From NCBI GenBank assembly GCA_036526195.1, contig DATCYZ010000161.1:1-10468 (forward strand): a DNA stretch of 10,468 nt. Reading direction: 5' to 3'. Both the position numbers and the translations under genes were made by a program. Shown here in pieces: positions 1 to 7,038 of this stretch. This DNA is from DATCYZ01 sp036526195 (GTDB taxonomy: Bacteria; Pseudomonadota; Gammaproteobacteria; Burkholderiales; SG8-39). How positions within the stretch are numbered: the stretch's first letter is position 1; every line of letters starts with the position of its first letter. Under the pieces are notes generated by a model that saw nothing but the letters and a program-made list of their open reading frames with translations, was not told the DNA's origin and did not search any database.

Positions 1-1995
1 GCAGTTCGGGATCACGGAAGAGAGGATGTGCGAGTGGCCGTCCTCGTGCTGCAGGCCTTCGCCGTTCAGGGTCGTGCGCCCGGCGGTGGCGCCGAGCAGG
101 AAGCCGCGCGCGCGCTGGTCGGCCGCGGCCCAGGCGAGGTCGCCCACGCGCTGCATGCCGAACATCGAATAGAAGATGAAGAACGGCACCATCGCGCGGT
201 TGGAATGGCTGTACGAAGTGGCGGCGGCGATCCAGGAGGAGAACCCGCCCGCCTCGTTGATGCCTTCCTCGAGGATCTGCCCGGCCTTGTCCTCGCGGTA
301 GTACATCACCTGGTCCTTGTCGACCGGCTCGTACTTCTGGCCTTCCGAGGAATAGATGCCGAGCTGCCGGAACATGCCCTCCATGCCGAAGGTGCGCGCC
401 TCGTCCGGCACGATCGGCACGATGTGCTTGCCGATGCCTTTGTCGCGCACGAGTGCCGTCAACACGCGCACGAAGGCCATGGTGGTGGAGATCTCGCGCC
501 CCTCGGAGCCCTTCAGCACCGCCTCGAAAGCGGCGAGTTCCGGCACCGGGGGCACCGCGTCGGCATTGCGCCGCCGCTGCGGCAGGTAGCCGCCGAGCGC
601 CTCGCGACGGGCGTGCAGGTACTGCATCTCCGGCGCCTCGGGCGGCGGGATGTAGAACGGCAGCTTCTCGAGCTGGTCGTCGGGCACCGGGATGTTGAAG
701 CGGTCGCGCATCTCGCGGATCGTCGCGAGGTCGACCTTTTTCAGCTGGTGCGTGGGGTTGCGCGCCTGGCCCTGCTTGCCCAGTCCATACCCCTTGATCG
801 TCTTGGCGAGGATCACCGTGGGCTGGCCCTTGTGCTTCGTGGCGGCGGCATAGGCGGCGTAGATCTTGTGCGGGTCGTGGCCGCCGCGGTTCAGGCGCCA
901 GATGTCGGCATCGGTCATGCGCGAGACCATCTCGAGCAGCTGCGGGTACTTGCCGAAGAAATTCTTGCGCACGTAGGCGCCGTCGTTCGCCTTGAAGTTC
1001 TGGTACTCGCCGTCGACGGTTTCCTCCATCACGCGCTTGAGGTACCCCTCCTTGTCGCGCGCGAGCAGCGGGTCCCAGTACGAGCCCCACAGCAGCTTGA
1101 TCACGTTCCAGCCCGCGCCGCGGAAATCGCCCTCGAGTTCCTGCACGATGGAGCCGTTGCCGCGCACCGGGCCGTCGAGCCGCTGCAGGTTGCAGTTGAC
1201 GATGAAGATCAGGTTGTCGAGCTTCTCGCGCGCGGCCAGGCCGATCGCTCCGAGCGACTCGGGTTCGTCCATCTCGCCGTCGCCGCAGAACACCCAGACC
1301 TTGCGGCCCTCGGTGTTGGCGAGCCCGCGCGCGTGCAGGTACTTGAGGAAGCGCGCCATGTAGATGGCCTGGATCGGCCCGAGGCCCATCGAGACCGTCG
1401 GGAACTGCCAGAAATCCGGCATCAGCCAGGGATGCGGGTACGAAGACACGCCCTCGCCGTCGACTTCGCGGCGGAAGTTCAGCAACTGCTTCTCGGTCAG
1501 GCGGCCTTCGAGCAGCGCGCGCGCGTAGACGCCGGTGGCCGAATGGCCCTGAAAGTACACCAGGTCGCCGCCATGGCCGCCGGCCTCCGGATCGCCCGAG
1601 GGCGCGTGCCAGAAGTGGTTCTGGCCGATGCCGAAGAGCGTGCCCACCGAGGCGAAGCTGGCGATGTGGCCGCCGAGTTCGTCGTCGTTCTTGTTCGCGC
1701 GCGCCACCATCACCATCGCGTTCCAGCGGCAATAGGAGCGGATGCGCTCCTCGAGCGCGGCATCGCCCGGCGAGCGCTCCTCGAGGTGCGTCGGGATGGT
1801 GTTGATGTAGGGCGTGTTCGCCGAAAAGGGAATGAAGCTCCCGGAACCGCGCGCCTTCTCGATCAGCCGCTCGAGCAGGAAATGCGCGCGCTCCGGCCCC
1901 TCGCGTTCGAGCACGGCCTCCAGGGCGTCGAGCCATTCCCGGGTCTCGAGGGCGTCGGGATCGTTTGCGGCGGGCTGCTGCGGCACTGCGGACAT
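1..1995 (-). CDS. aceE: Pyruvate dehydrogenase E1 component, homodimeric type (5' part, runs off left edge)
   Basis: Thiamine-diphosphate-dependent E1 subunit of the pyruvate dehydrogenase complex. It decarboxylates pyruvate and passes the acetyl group to the lipoyl domains of E2 in the cytoplasm. The visible 665 residues are the N-terminal three quarters of a protein that is about 890 residues in E. coli. They follow E. coli AceE nearly without gaps: the ThDP/Mg motif GDGEMDEPES starts at residue 238, followed by VNCNLQRLDGPV. The NPTHQLKK loop puts His416 where E. coli has catalytic His407. EARTFGMEG and GRTTLNGEGLQHEDGHSH lie near the visible end. The ATG at 1995 is supported by GGAG six bases upstream and by N-terminal alignment (DPDALETREWLDALE). 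The C-terminal part, and any aceF/lpd genes, would lie left of base 1. It is transcribed divergently from folD. Identification is secure. Confidence 0.97.
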   Translation of the reverse strand, partial: MSAVPQQPAANDPDALETREWLDALEAVLEREGPERAHFLLERLIEKARGSGSFIPFSANTPYINTIPTHLEERSPGDAALEERIRSYCRWNAMVMVARANKNDDELGGHIASFASVGTLFGIGQNHFWHAPSGDPEAGGHGGDLVYFQGHSATGVYARALLEGRLTEKQLLNFRREVDGEGVSSYPHPWLMPDFWQFPTVSMGLGPIQAIYMARFLKYLHARGLANTEGRKVWVFCGDGEMDEPESLGAIGLAAREKLDNLIFIVNCNLQRLDGPVRGNGSIVQELEGDFRGAGWNVIKLLWGSYWDPLLARDKEGYLKRVMEETVDGEYQNFKANDGAYVRKNFFGKYPQLLEMVSRMTDADIWRLNRGGHDPHKIYAAYAAATKHKGQPTVILAKTIKGYGLGKQGQARNPTHQLKKVDLATIREMRDRFNIPVPDDQLEKLPFYIPPPEAPEMQYLHARREALGGYLPQRRRNADAVPPVPELAAFEAVLKGSEGREISTTMAFVRVLTALVRDKGIGKHIVPIVPDEARTFGMEGMFRQLGIYSSEGQKYEPVDKDQVMYYREDKAGQILEEGINEAGGFSSWIAAATSYSHSNRAMVPFFIFYSMFGMQRVGDLAWAAADQRARGFLLGATAGRTTLNGEGLQHEDGHSHILSSVIPNC

Positions 1996-2178
1996 GGAGG
2001 TCTCCGGCTTGTGGCTTGCGTCCGGACTGGCGCTTGCACGCCGGGACGCCGGTTGATTGTGCACGAATGCGCGGCGCCTCGTGAGCGCCTGCAGGGCGAG
2101 CCTAGCTTAGCCTGCGTCGCGAATCGGAACAAGCCGACGGATGATAGACTGCGGCCCCTTCCGGATTCCGGTCCGCGA
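1996..2178. promoter_or_regulatory. Divergent intergenic region between aceE and folD
   Basis: This 183-base stretch must hold the promoters for both divergent genes. On the minus strand it contains the aceE Shine-Dalgarno GGAG (2005-2002). On the plus strand it carries a likely extended -10 for folD (separate entry). I saw no convincing -35/-10 pair for aceE; CACAAT on the minus strand near 2060 is only a weak -10 match. No PdhR-like operator (ATTGGTatgACCAAT type) was recognised. No coding sequence is evident here. Confidence 0.6.
2142..2150 (+). promoter_or_regulatory. Candidate extended -10 promoter element of folD
   Basis: TGATAGACT fits an extended -10 (TGn followed by TAGACT, 4 of 6 matches to TATAAT). 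It would place the transcription start near 2157, about 22 bases before the folD ATG. No recognisable -35 lies 16-18 bases upstream, as is common with extended -10 elements. The element resembles TAGAAT and TAGGAT found ahead of two other genes in the window. This is inference from sequence only. Confidence 0.35.
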
Positions 2179-3039
2179 ATGTCCGCAAAACGCATCGATG
2201 GCAAGGCGCTTGCCGCGCAAACGCGCGCGGCGCTGGGTGCGCGCGTGGCGGCGCTCCGCACGCGCGGCGTGCAGCCCGGCCTCGCCGTCGTGGTGGCGGG
2301 CGACGATCCCGCCTCGCGCGTCTACGTCAGAAACAAGGTGCGTGCCTGCGAGGAAACGGGGCTGCGCTCGACGCTGATCGCGCTGCCCGCAGCGGTCTCC
2401 GAGGCGGCCCTGCTGGCGCGCATCGCGGACCTGAACGCGGACCCGGCGATTCACGGCATCCTGGTGCAACTGCCCTTGCCCGCGCAGATCCGCGCCGAGC
2501 GCGTGCTCGAGGCGATCGACCCGGCGAAGGACGTGGACGGTTTTCATCCGGCCAGCCTCGGCGCGCTGCTGGCGGGCCGCCCCGGCTTCGTGCCCTGCAC
2601 GCCGGCCGGCATCCTCGCCCTGCTCGAGCATGCCGGGGTGGCGCTCGCCGGACGGCACGCCGTGGTGATCGGCCGCTCGAACATCGTCGGCAAGCCCGTG
2701 GCCCTGCTCCTCTTGAAGCGCGACGCCACCGTCACCATCTGCCATTCGAAGAGCCGCGACTTGGCCGTGCTCGCGCGCGGGGCCGACGTGCTGGTGGCGG
2801 CGGCGGGACGCGCCGGGCTGGTGGGCGCGTCGATGGTCAAGCCGGGGGCCTGCGTGATCGACGTCGGCATCCACCGCGCCGCCGACGGCAGCCTCGTCGG
2901 CGACGTGGATTTCCCGGCGGTGCAGGCGGTCGCCGGCTGGATCACGCCGGTGCCCGGCGGTGTCGGCCCGATGACGGTGGCGATGTTGATTTCCAACTGC
3001 GTGCAGGCGGCCGAGTCGATCCCGGCGCTGCGCGCCTGA
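2179..3039 (+). CDS. folD: Bifunctional methylenetetrahydrofolate dehydrogenase / cyclohydrolase
   Basis: A 286-residue cytoplasmic enzyme that interconverts 5,10-methylene-, 5,10-methenyl- and 10-formyl-tetrahydrofolate using NADP, supplying one-carbon units for purine and formyl-methionine synthesis. Family landmarks are all present: the YVRNK segment with Tyr49 and catalytic Lys53, VQLPLP at 96-101 (Gln97), KDVDGF at 117-122 (Asp120), PCTP at 139-142, the Rossmann signature GRSNIVGKP at 165-173, and PGGVGPMT at 259-266. Length is typical (E. coli 288). The ATG at 2179 is chosen because it gives the family N-terminus (MSAKRIDGKALA). The frame stays open far upstream, but that stretch is antisense to aceE and has no FolD homology. 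There is no good Shine-Dalgarno. It is the first gene of a rightward group with prlC and xth. Confidence 0.97.
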   Translation: MSAKRIDGKALAAQTRAALGARVAALRTRGVQPGLAVVVAGDDPASRVYVRNKVRACEETGLRSTLIALPAAVSEAALLARIADLNADPAIHGILVQLPLPAQIRAERVLEAIDPAKDVDGFHPASLGALLAGRPGFVPCTPAGILALLEHAGVALAGRHAVVIGRSNIVGKPVALLLLKRDATVTICHSKSRDLAVLARGADVLVAAAGRAGLVGASMVKPGACVIDVGIHRAADGSLVGDVDFPAVQAVAGWITPVPGGVGPMTVAMLISNCVQAAESIPALRA

Positions 3040-3061
3040 TGCCGCGACGCATTGCGGCATC
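3038..3061 (+). other. Perfect 8-bp stem-loop at the folD-prlC junction
   Basis: GATGCCGC (3038-3045) and GCGGCATC (3054-3061) pair perfectly around the 8-base loop GACGCATT. The stem starts inside the folD TGA stop codon and ends 15 bases before the prlC ATG. No T-run follows, so it does not look like a classical intrinsic terminator. It could be a 3' mRNA-stabilising hairpin or could modulate prlC translation initiation. The pairing is seen directly; the role is not known. Confidence 0.55.
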
Positions 3062-3076
3062 CAACCCGAGTCCGAC

Positions 3077-5158
3077 ATGAACCCGCTGCTCGATTTCTCC
3101 GCACTTCCGCGCTTTGCCGACATCCGGCCCGAGCACGCCACCCCGGCGGTGGACGCCCTGCTCGCCGAGGCGCGCAGCGCCGTGGCCCGTGCCTCGGCGC
3201 CCAACACGCAGGCCGCCTGGGACGCCTTCGTCGCGCCGCTCGAGGATGCCATCGAGCGCCTGTCGCGCGCCTGGGGCCTGGTCGCGCACCTGCACGCCGT
3301 CATCGACAGCCCGCCGCTGCGGGAAGCCTACAACGCGAACCTGCCGAAGGTGACGCAGTTCTGGACCGAGCTCGGCCAGAACGAAGCGCTGTTCGCGAAG
3401 TATCGCGCGCTCAAGGCCGGCGGCGAGTGGGCGGGGCTTTCGCAGGCGCGCAAGACCATCGTCGAGCATGCGCTGCGCGACTTCCGGCTCGGCGGCGCCG
3501 AACTCGCGCCGGCGCCGAAGGCGCGCTTCGCCGCGATCCAGGAGGAACTTGCCGCGCTCGGCGCGCGCTTCTCCGAGAACGTGCTCGATGCCACCAACGC
3601 GTACGCGCTCCTCATCGAGGACAAGGCGCGCGTGGCCGGCATTCCCGCCGACGCGCTGGCCGCCGCGCAAGCCGTGGCGGAGAAAGACGGCAAGACGGGC
3701 TGGAAGTTCACGCTGCACATGCCCTCCTACCTGCCGGTCATGCAGTACGCCGAGGACCGGGCACTGCGCGAAACCCTGTACCGGGAAAGCGTCACGCGCG
3801 CCTCCGAGTTCGGTCGCGCCGAGTGGGACAACGGCCCGCTGATCGCGAAGCTCCTTCGCCTGCGGAAGGAGGAGGCGCAGCTGCTGGGCTATCCGAACTT
3901 CGCCGAGCTCTCGCTGGTGCCCAAGATGGCGGAGTCCGCGAGCGCCGTCCTGGCCTTCCTCGACGACCTCGCCCGTCGCGCGCGCCCGCACGGCGAGCGC
4001 GACGCGGCCGAACTGCGGGCGTTCGCGCGCGAGGCGCTCGGCATCGGGGACCTGCAGGCCTGGGACCTCGCCTATGCCGCCGAGAAGTTGCGCGCGCAAC
4101 GCTACGCGTTTTCGGATGAAGAGGTGAAACAGTATTTCCCCGAGGACGCGGTGTGCGCCGGGATGTTCCGCGTCGTCGAGCGCATCTACGGCCTGCGGGT
4201 CGAGCCGGTCACCGACCGTATCGAGGCCCCCGTCTGGCACGAGGACGTGCGCTTCTACTCGCTGCGGGATACCGGCGGCGCGCTCGTCGGGCAGTTCTAC
4301 CTCGACCTCTACGCGCGCGAGACCAAGCAGGGCGGCGCGTGGATGGACGACGCGCGCGGCCGCCGCCGCCTGGGCGACGCCATCCAGACGCCGGTCGCCT
4401 ACCTGAACTGCAACTTCTCGCGCCCGCTGGTCACCGCCTCGGGGACGCGACCTGCGCTCTTCACGCACGACGAAGTGATCACGCTGTTTCACGAATTCGG
4501 CCACGGCCTGCACCACCTGCTCACGCAGATCGAGGACCTCGGCGTGTCCGGGATCCGCGGCGTCGAGTGGGACGCGGTCGAGCTGCCGAGCCAGTTCATG
4601 GAGAATTTCTGCTGGGAATGGGAAGTGCTCTCCGGCATGACGCGCCACATCGACACCGGTGAGCCGCTCCCGCGCGCGCTGTTCGACAAGATGGTCGCCG
4701 CGCGCAATTTCCAGAGCGGGCTCGCGACGCTGCGCCAGATCGAGCTGTCGGAGTTCGACATGCGCCTGCACGCGGAATTCGACCCGGCGGGCAACCAGAC
4801 CCCGCTCGACCTGCTCGAGTCGGTGCGCAAGCGCGTCGCCGTGCTGTGTCCGCCGGCCTACAACCGCTTCCCGAACAACTTCTCGCACATCTTCGGCGGC
4901 GGCTACGCTGCGGGCTACTACAGCTACAAGTGGGCCGAGGTGCTCTCCGCGGACGCCTACAGCCTGTTCGAGGAACAGCGCGGGCCCGACGGCATCCTCG
5001 ATCCGGCCACCGGGACGCGGTTCCGCGCCGAGATCCTCGCGGTCGGCGGCAGCCGGCCCGCGGCCGAGTCCTTCAGGGCGTTTCGCGGGCGCGCGCCGGA
5101 GGTCGACGCGCTGCTGCGCCACCTCGGCATGCTCGAACCTGTGGCGCCCGCGGCGTGA
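3077..5158 (+). CDS. prlC: Oligopeptidase A, M3 family zinc metallopeptidase
   Basis: A 693-residue cytoplasmic zinc peptidase of the M3A (thimet oligopeptidase) family, close in length to E. coli PrlC/OpdA (680). It degrades short peptides, including cleaved signal peptides and proteasome-like protease products. The zinc site is HEFGH at 472-476 (ligands His472 and His476, catalytic Glu473), with the third ligand expected at Glu502 in VELPSQFMEN. The substrate-binding tyrosine region GYAAGYYSYKW is at 609-619. The N-terminus MNPLLDFSALPRFADI starts like other OpdA proteins, and no signal peptide or membrane segment is seen, fitting a cytoplasmic location. The ATG at 3077 has only a weak CGAG upstream. 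The gene lies 37 bases after folD, and its last codons overlap the start of xth. All expected active-site residues are intact. Confidence 0.96.
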   Translation: MNPLLDFSALPRFADIRPEHATPAVDALLAEARSAVARASAPNTQAAWDAFVAPLEDAIERLSRAWGLVAHLHAVIDSPPLREAYNANLPKVTQFWTELGQNEALFAKYRALKAGGEWAGLSQARKTIVEHALRDFRLGGAELAPAPKARFAAIQEELAALGARFSENVLDATNAYALLIEDKARVAGIPADALAAAQAVAEKDGKTGWKFTLHMPSYLPVMQYAEDRALRETLYRESVTRASEFGRAEWDNGPLIAKLLRLRKEEAQLLGYPNFAELSLVPKMAESASAVLAFLDDLARRARPHGERDAAELRAFAREALGIGDLQAWDLAYAAEKLRAQRYAFSDEEVKQYFPEDAVCAGMFRVVERIYGLRVEPVTDRIEAPVWHEDVRFYSLRDTGGALVGQFYLDLYARETKQGGAWMDDARGRRRLGDAIQTPVAYLNCNFSRPLVTASGTRPALFTHDEVITLFHEFGHGLHHLLTQIEDLGVSGIRGVEWDAVELPSQFMENFCWEWEVLSGMTRHIDTGEPLPRALFDKMVAARNFQSGLATLRQIELSEFDMRLHAEFDPAGNQTPLDLLESVRKRVAVLCPPAYNRFPNNFSHIFGGGYAAGYYSYKWAEVLSADAYSLFEEQRGPDGILDPATGTRFRAEILAVGGSRPAAESFRAFRGRAPEVDALLRHLGMLEPVAPAA

Positions 5159-5925
5159 AGCTCGCCACCTGGAATGTCAATTCGCTGAAGGTGCGCCTGC
5201 CGCACCTGCTCGACTGGCTCGCCGCCGCGGCGCCCGACGTGCTCTGCCTGCAGGAACTCAAGCTCGAGGACGCGAAGTTCCCGGTGGCCGAGGTCGAGGC
5301 CGCCGGCTATCGCGCCGTGTTCAGCGGCCAGAAGACCTACAACGGCGTCGCGCTGCTCGCGCGCACCCCGCCCAAGGACGTGCAGGCCGGCATTCCCGGC
5401 TTCGAGGATCCGCAGCGCAGGGTCATCGCCGCCACCGTCGAGGGCGTGCGCGTGGTGTGCCTCTACGCGCCGAACGGCCAGGCGCTCGACTCCGACAAGT
5501 TCACCTACAAGCTCGGCTGGTACGCGGCCCTGCGCGACTGGCTGGCCGACGAGATCACGCGCCACCCGCGGCTCGCGGTGCTGGGCGACATGAACATCGC
5601 GCCCGAGGACCGCGACGTGCACGACCCAAAGGCCTGGGAAGGGCAGGTGCACGTCTCCCCGCCCGAGCGCGCGGCGCTGCGCGCGCTCACCGACCTCGGC
5701 CTCGCGGATGCGTTCCGGCTCTTCGCGCAGCCGGAGAAATCGTTCAGCTGGTGGGATTACCGGATGATGGGGTTTCGCCGCAACGCCGGCCTGCGCATCG
5801 ACCTGATCCTGTTGTCGGCCGAGCTCGCCGCGCGCTGCAGCGCCTGCACCATCGACAAGGCGCCGCGCAGACTCGAGCGCCCGAGCGACCACACCCCCGT
5901 GATCGCCGAGCTGCGCGCAGCCTAG
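5155..5925 (+). CDS. xth: Exodeoxyribonuclease III (AP endonuclease)
   Basis: A 256-residue Mg-dependent nuclease of the endonuclease/exonuclease/phosphatase fold. It acts in base excision repair by cutting at abasic sites and trimming 3' ends. Visible active-site residues are Asn7 (WNVNS), Glu34 (CLQELK), Tyr104 (YAPNG), Asp145 and Asn147 (GDMNIAP), Asp216 (LRIDLIL) and His246 (PSDHTPV), which is the complete Xth set. The start is the GTG at 5155, because translation from there gives the canonical MKLATWNVNSLK N-terminus. This GTG overlaps the prlC TGA as GTGA, so it probably depends on translational coupling; no independent Shine-Dalgarno is seen. Length matches the family (E. coli 268). 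Its TAG stop interlocks with the stop of the converging transferase gene. Confidence 0.95.
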   Translation: MKLATWNVNSLKVRLPHLLDWLAAAAPDVLCLQELKLEDAKFPVAEVEAAGYRAVFSGQKTYNGVALLARTPPKDVQAGIPGFEDPQRRVIAATVEGVRVVCLYAPNGQALDSDKFTYKLGWYAALRDWLADEITRHPRLAVLGDMNIAPEDRDVHDPKAWEGQVHVSPPERAALRALTDLGLADAFRLFAQPEKSFSWWDYRMMGFRRNAGLRIDLILLSAELAARCSACTIDKAPRRLERPSDHTPVIAELRAA

Positions 5926-6533
5926 GCCGACATCCCCTTCTGCACGCCGGGTCGTGCCGCCATGCGCGCGCCCCAGCGCATCAGGTTGTCCAGGCCGCCG
6001 GCGGCCTCAAGCAGGGGTTTGCGCGCCGCGAAGTTCGGATAGAGCGCCAGGTCGGCGAACGAGATCTCGTCGGCGAGGAAATCCCGCCCCGCCAGTTGCC
6101 GGTCGACGTTGCGAAAGAAGCCGACCAGCCGCTGCTTGAAGTGCGCGGTATTGGCTTCCGACTTCTCCGGCACCGCGTTCTCGAGCTGGAACACCGCGCC
6201 GCTGGTGCCCGCGATGTCGCTCAGCGCCTGCATGAACCATTGCGAGGCCATGGCGCGGCGCACGCCCTGGGTCGGGATGAACTTCGACGCCTTCTCGCAG
6301 GCATAGACCACAATGGCCCCGGATTGCGCGAGCGCGAGCGGCCGCCCGCCCGGCCCGTCCTGGTCGACCATGGCCGGGATCTGCCCCGCTGGATTGATCT
6401 TGAGGAACTCGGCGCTGCGCTGCTCGCCCTTCGCAAGGTCCACCTTGTGCACGCGATGCGCGAGTCCGGTTTCGGCGAGCGCCACGGCGGCGCGCAGGCC
6501 GTTCGCCGTGCCTGCCAGATAGAGGTCGATCAT
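5922..6533 (-). CDS. Glutathione S-transferase family protein, YfcG-like
   Basis: A 203-residue soluble protein with the glutathione transferase architecture: an N-terminal thioredoxin-like domain (about 1-80) and an all-helical C-terminal domain (about 90-200). The N-terminus MIDLYLAGTANG closely matches E. coli YfcG (MIDLYFAPTPNG), and Thr9 and Asn11 fall on the positions YfcG uses instead of the usual Ser/Tyr/Cys. KVDLAKGEQ, the cis-Pro loop INPAGQIPAMVD and the glutathione gamma-glutamyl-binding QSGAI support the fold. FLADEISFADLALYP is the conserved N-capping/hydrophobic staple region. YfcG is a disulfide-bond reductase with GSSG bound, so a thiol-redox role is the best guess; the substrate is unknown. 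The ATG at 6533 has GGAG six bases upstream and a good -10 further upstream. The gene is monocistronic and ends in a four-base overlap with xth. Confidence 0.88.
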   Translation of the reverse strand: MIDLYLAGTANGLRAAVALAETGLAHRVHKVDLAKGEQRSAEFLKINPAGQIPAMVDQDGPGGRPLALAQSGAIVVYACEKASKFIPTQGVRRAMASQWFMQALSDIAGTSGAVFQLENAVPEKSEANTAHFKQRLVGFFRNVDRQLAGRDFLADEISFADLALYPNFAARKPLLEAAGGLDNLMRWGARMAARPGVQKGMSA

Positions 6534-6566
6534 GGTGTTCTCCGGGTGAGTGCGTCGTGCGTCGCG

Positions 6567-6572
6567 ATTATA
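6567..6572 (-). promoter_or_regulatory. Consensus -10 box of the glutathione transferase gene
   Basis: The minus strand reads TATAAT exactly (6572 to 6567). This is notable in such GC-rich DNA. It would start transcription near 6560, giving a leader of about 27 bases that contains the GGAG Shine-Dalgarno at 6543-6540. No good TTGACA-like -35 was found at 16-19 bases spacing. Confidence 0.5.
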
Positions 6573-6603
6573 GGCACGCCTCGGCGCCCGGCACGACCGG
6601 GCA

Positions 6604-6609
6604 TAGAAT
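6604..6609 (+). promoter_or_regulatory. Candidate -10 box of the small membrane protein gene
   Basis: TAGAAT matches TATAAT at five of six positions and ends ten bases before the ATG at 6620. If used, transcription would begin near 6616 and the mRNA would be almost leaderless. No clear -35 is seen. It lies back to back with the transferase -10 within an 86-base divergent intergenic region. Confidence 0.35.
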
Positions 6610-6619
6610 CAGGCGCGTC

Positions 6620-6988
6620 ATGGACGCGGCCGGCGCAATCGAGAAGCTGGGGTTCCGACGCTGGTACGAACGCCGGCTGGTCGAGGCGCATGCCTGGCTG
6701 GTGGCCTGCCTGCTGGGCGCGATCGGCCTGTTCGGGGGGCTCGAAGCCCTCAATCTCCGGGGCGCCGGACTCGCCCCGGTCCTCACCCTGCTGTTCACCT
6801 TCGCGAGCGGGTTTCTCGCCTGGCACGCGCTGATGCGCTACGCGGCGCTGATGATCGAAGCCCACCGTTATTCCAGCGGCGCCACCTGCGCCGGGTGCGG
6901 CGCCTGGGGGAAGATCAGGGTGCTGCGCCAGGCCCCGGTGATCGAGGTCGCCTGCACCGCCTGCCGGCACCGCTGGCGCATCGACTGA
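6620..6988 (+). CDS. Small inner-membrane protein with C-terminal zinc-ribbon-like module, function unknown
   Basis: A 122-residue protein that I do not recognise. After a charged N-terminal segment come two hydrophobic helices, about residues 25-44 and 50-72, long enough to span the membrane as a hairpin. The C-terminal 35 residues carry two CxxC pairs, Cys90/Cys93 (CAGC) and Cys112/Cys115 (CTAC), followed by RHRWRID. This resembles a zinc ribbon of the MJ0042 type. If both helices span the membrane, N- and C-termini are on the same side, probably the cytoplasm given the basic N-terminus (RRWYERR). The ATG at 6620 is chosen because it precedes the first hydrophobic stretch with a natural N-terminus and follows a -10-like box. 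An in-frame start at 6557 would add 21 basic residues and overlap the transferase promoter. Only a weak AGG precedes the ATG. The gene stands alone between oppositely oriented neighbours. Confidence 0.75.
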   Translation: MDAAGAIEKLGFRRWYERRLVEAHAWLVACLLGAIGLFGGLEALNLRGAGLAPVLTLLFTFASGFLAWHALMRYAALMIEAHRYSSGATCAGCGAWGKIRVLRQAPVIEVACTACRHRWRID

Positions 6989-6989
6989 A

Positions 6990-7007
6990 CGGGCGGGGGC
7001 ACGCCCG
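6990..7007. terminator. GC-rich inverted repeat between converging genes, possible bidirectional terminator
   Basis: CGGGCG (6990-6995) pairs with CGCCCG (7002-7007) around GGGGCA, just after the stop of the small membrane protein and 31 bases past the stop of the FecR-domain gene on the other strand. More GC-rich self-complementary sequence (CGGGCCCG) follows up to 7034. No T-tract is present on either strand, so an intrinsic terminator is only one possibility. Confidence 0.3.
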
Positions 7008-7038
7008 GTGGCCAGGTCGCGCGGCCGGGCCCGTGTTG

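Noticed and set aside
2163..2171. The nonamer GGATTCCGG occurs both just upstream of folD and, on the minus strand, upstream of the DUF560 gene (9831-9823), suggesting a shared operator.
   Set aside because: It sits at different distances from the predicted -10 elements, and GC-rich nonamers recur by chance in 10 kb; no third copy was found at other promoters.
28..2178. A very long open frame on the plus strand opposite aceE, continuous with folD, suggesting a fusion protein of about 1000 residues.
   Set aside because: It is antisense to the unmistakable AceE coding sequence, has His/Arg/Ala-rich low-complexity composition typical of GC-rich shadow frames, and FolD homology begins only at the ATG at 2179.
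2942..5122. A 726-codon open frame on the minus strand opposite prlC.
   Set aside because: prlC on the plus strand has intact family motifs (HEFGH, downstream Glu, GYYSYKW). The antisense product is Arg/Gly/Val-rich with no recognisable domain, a by-product of GC-rich third codon positions.
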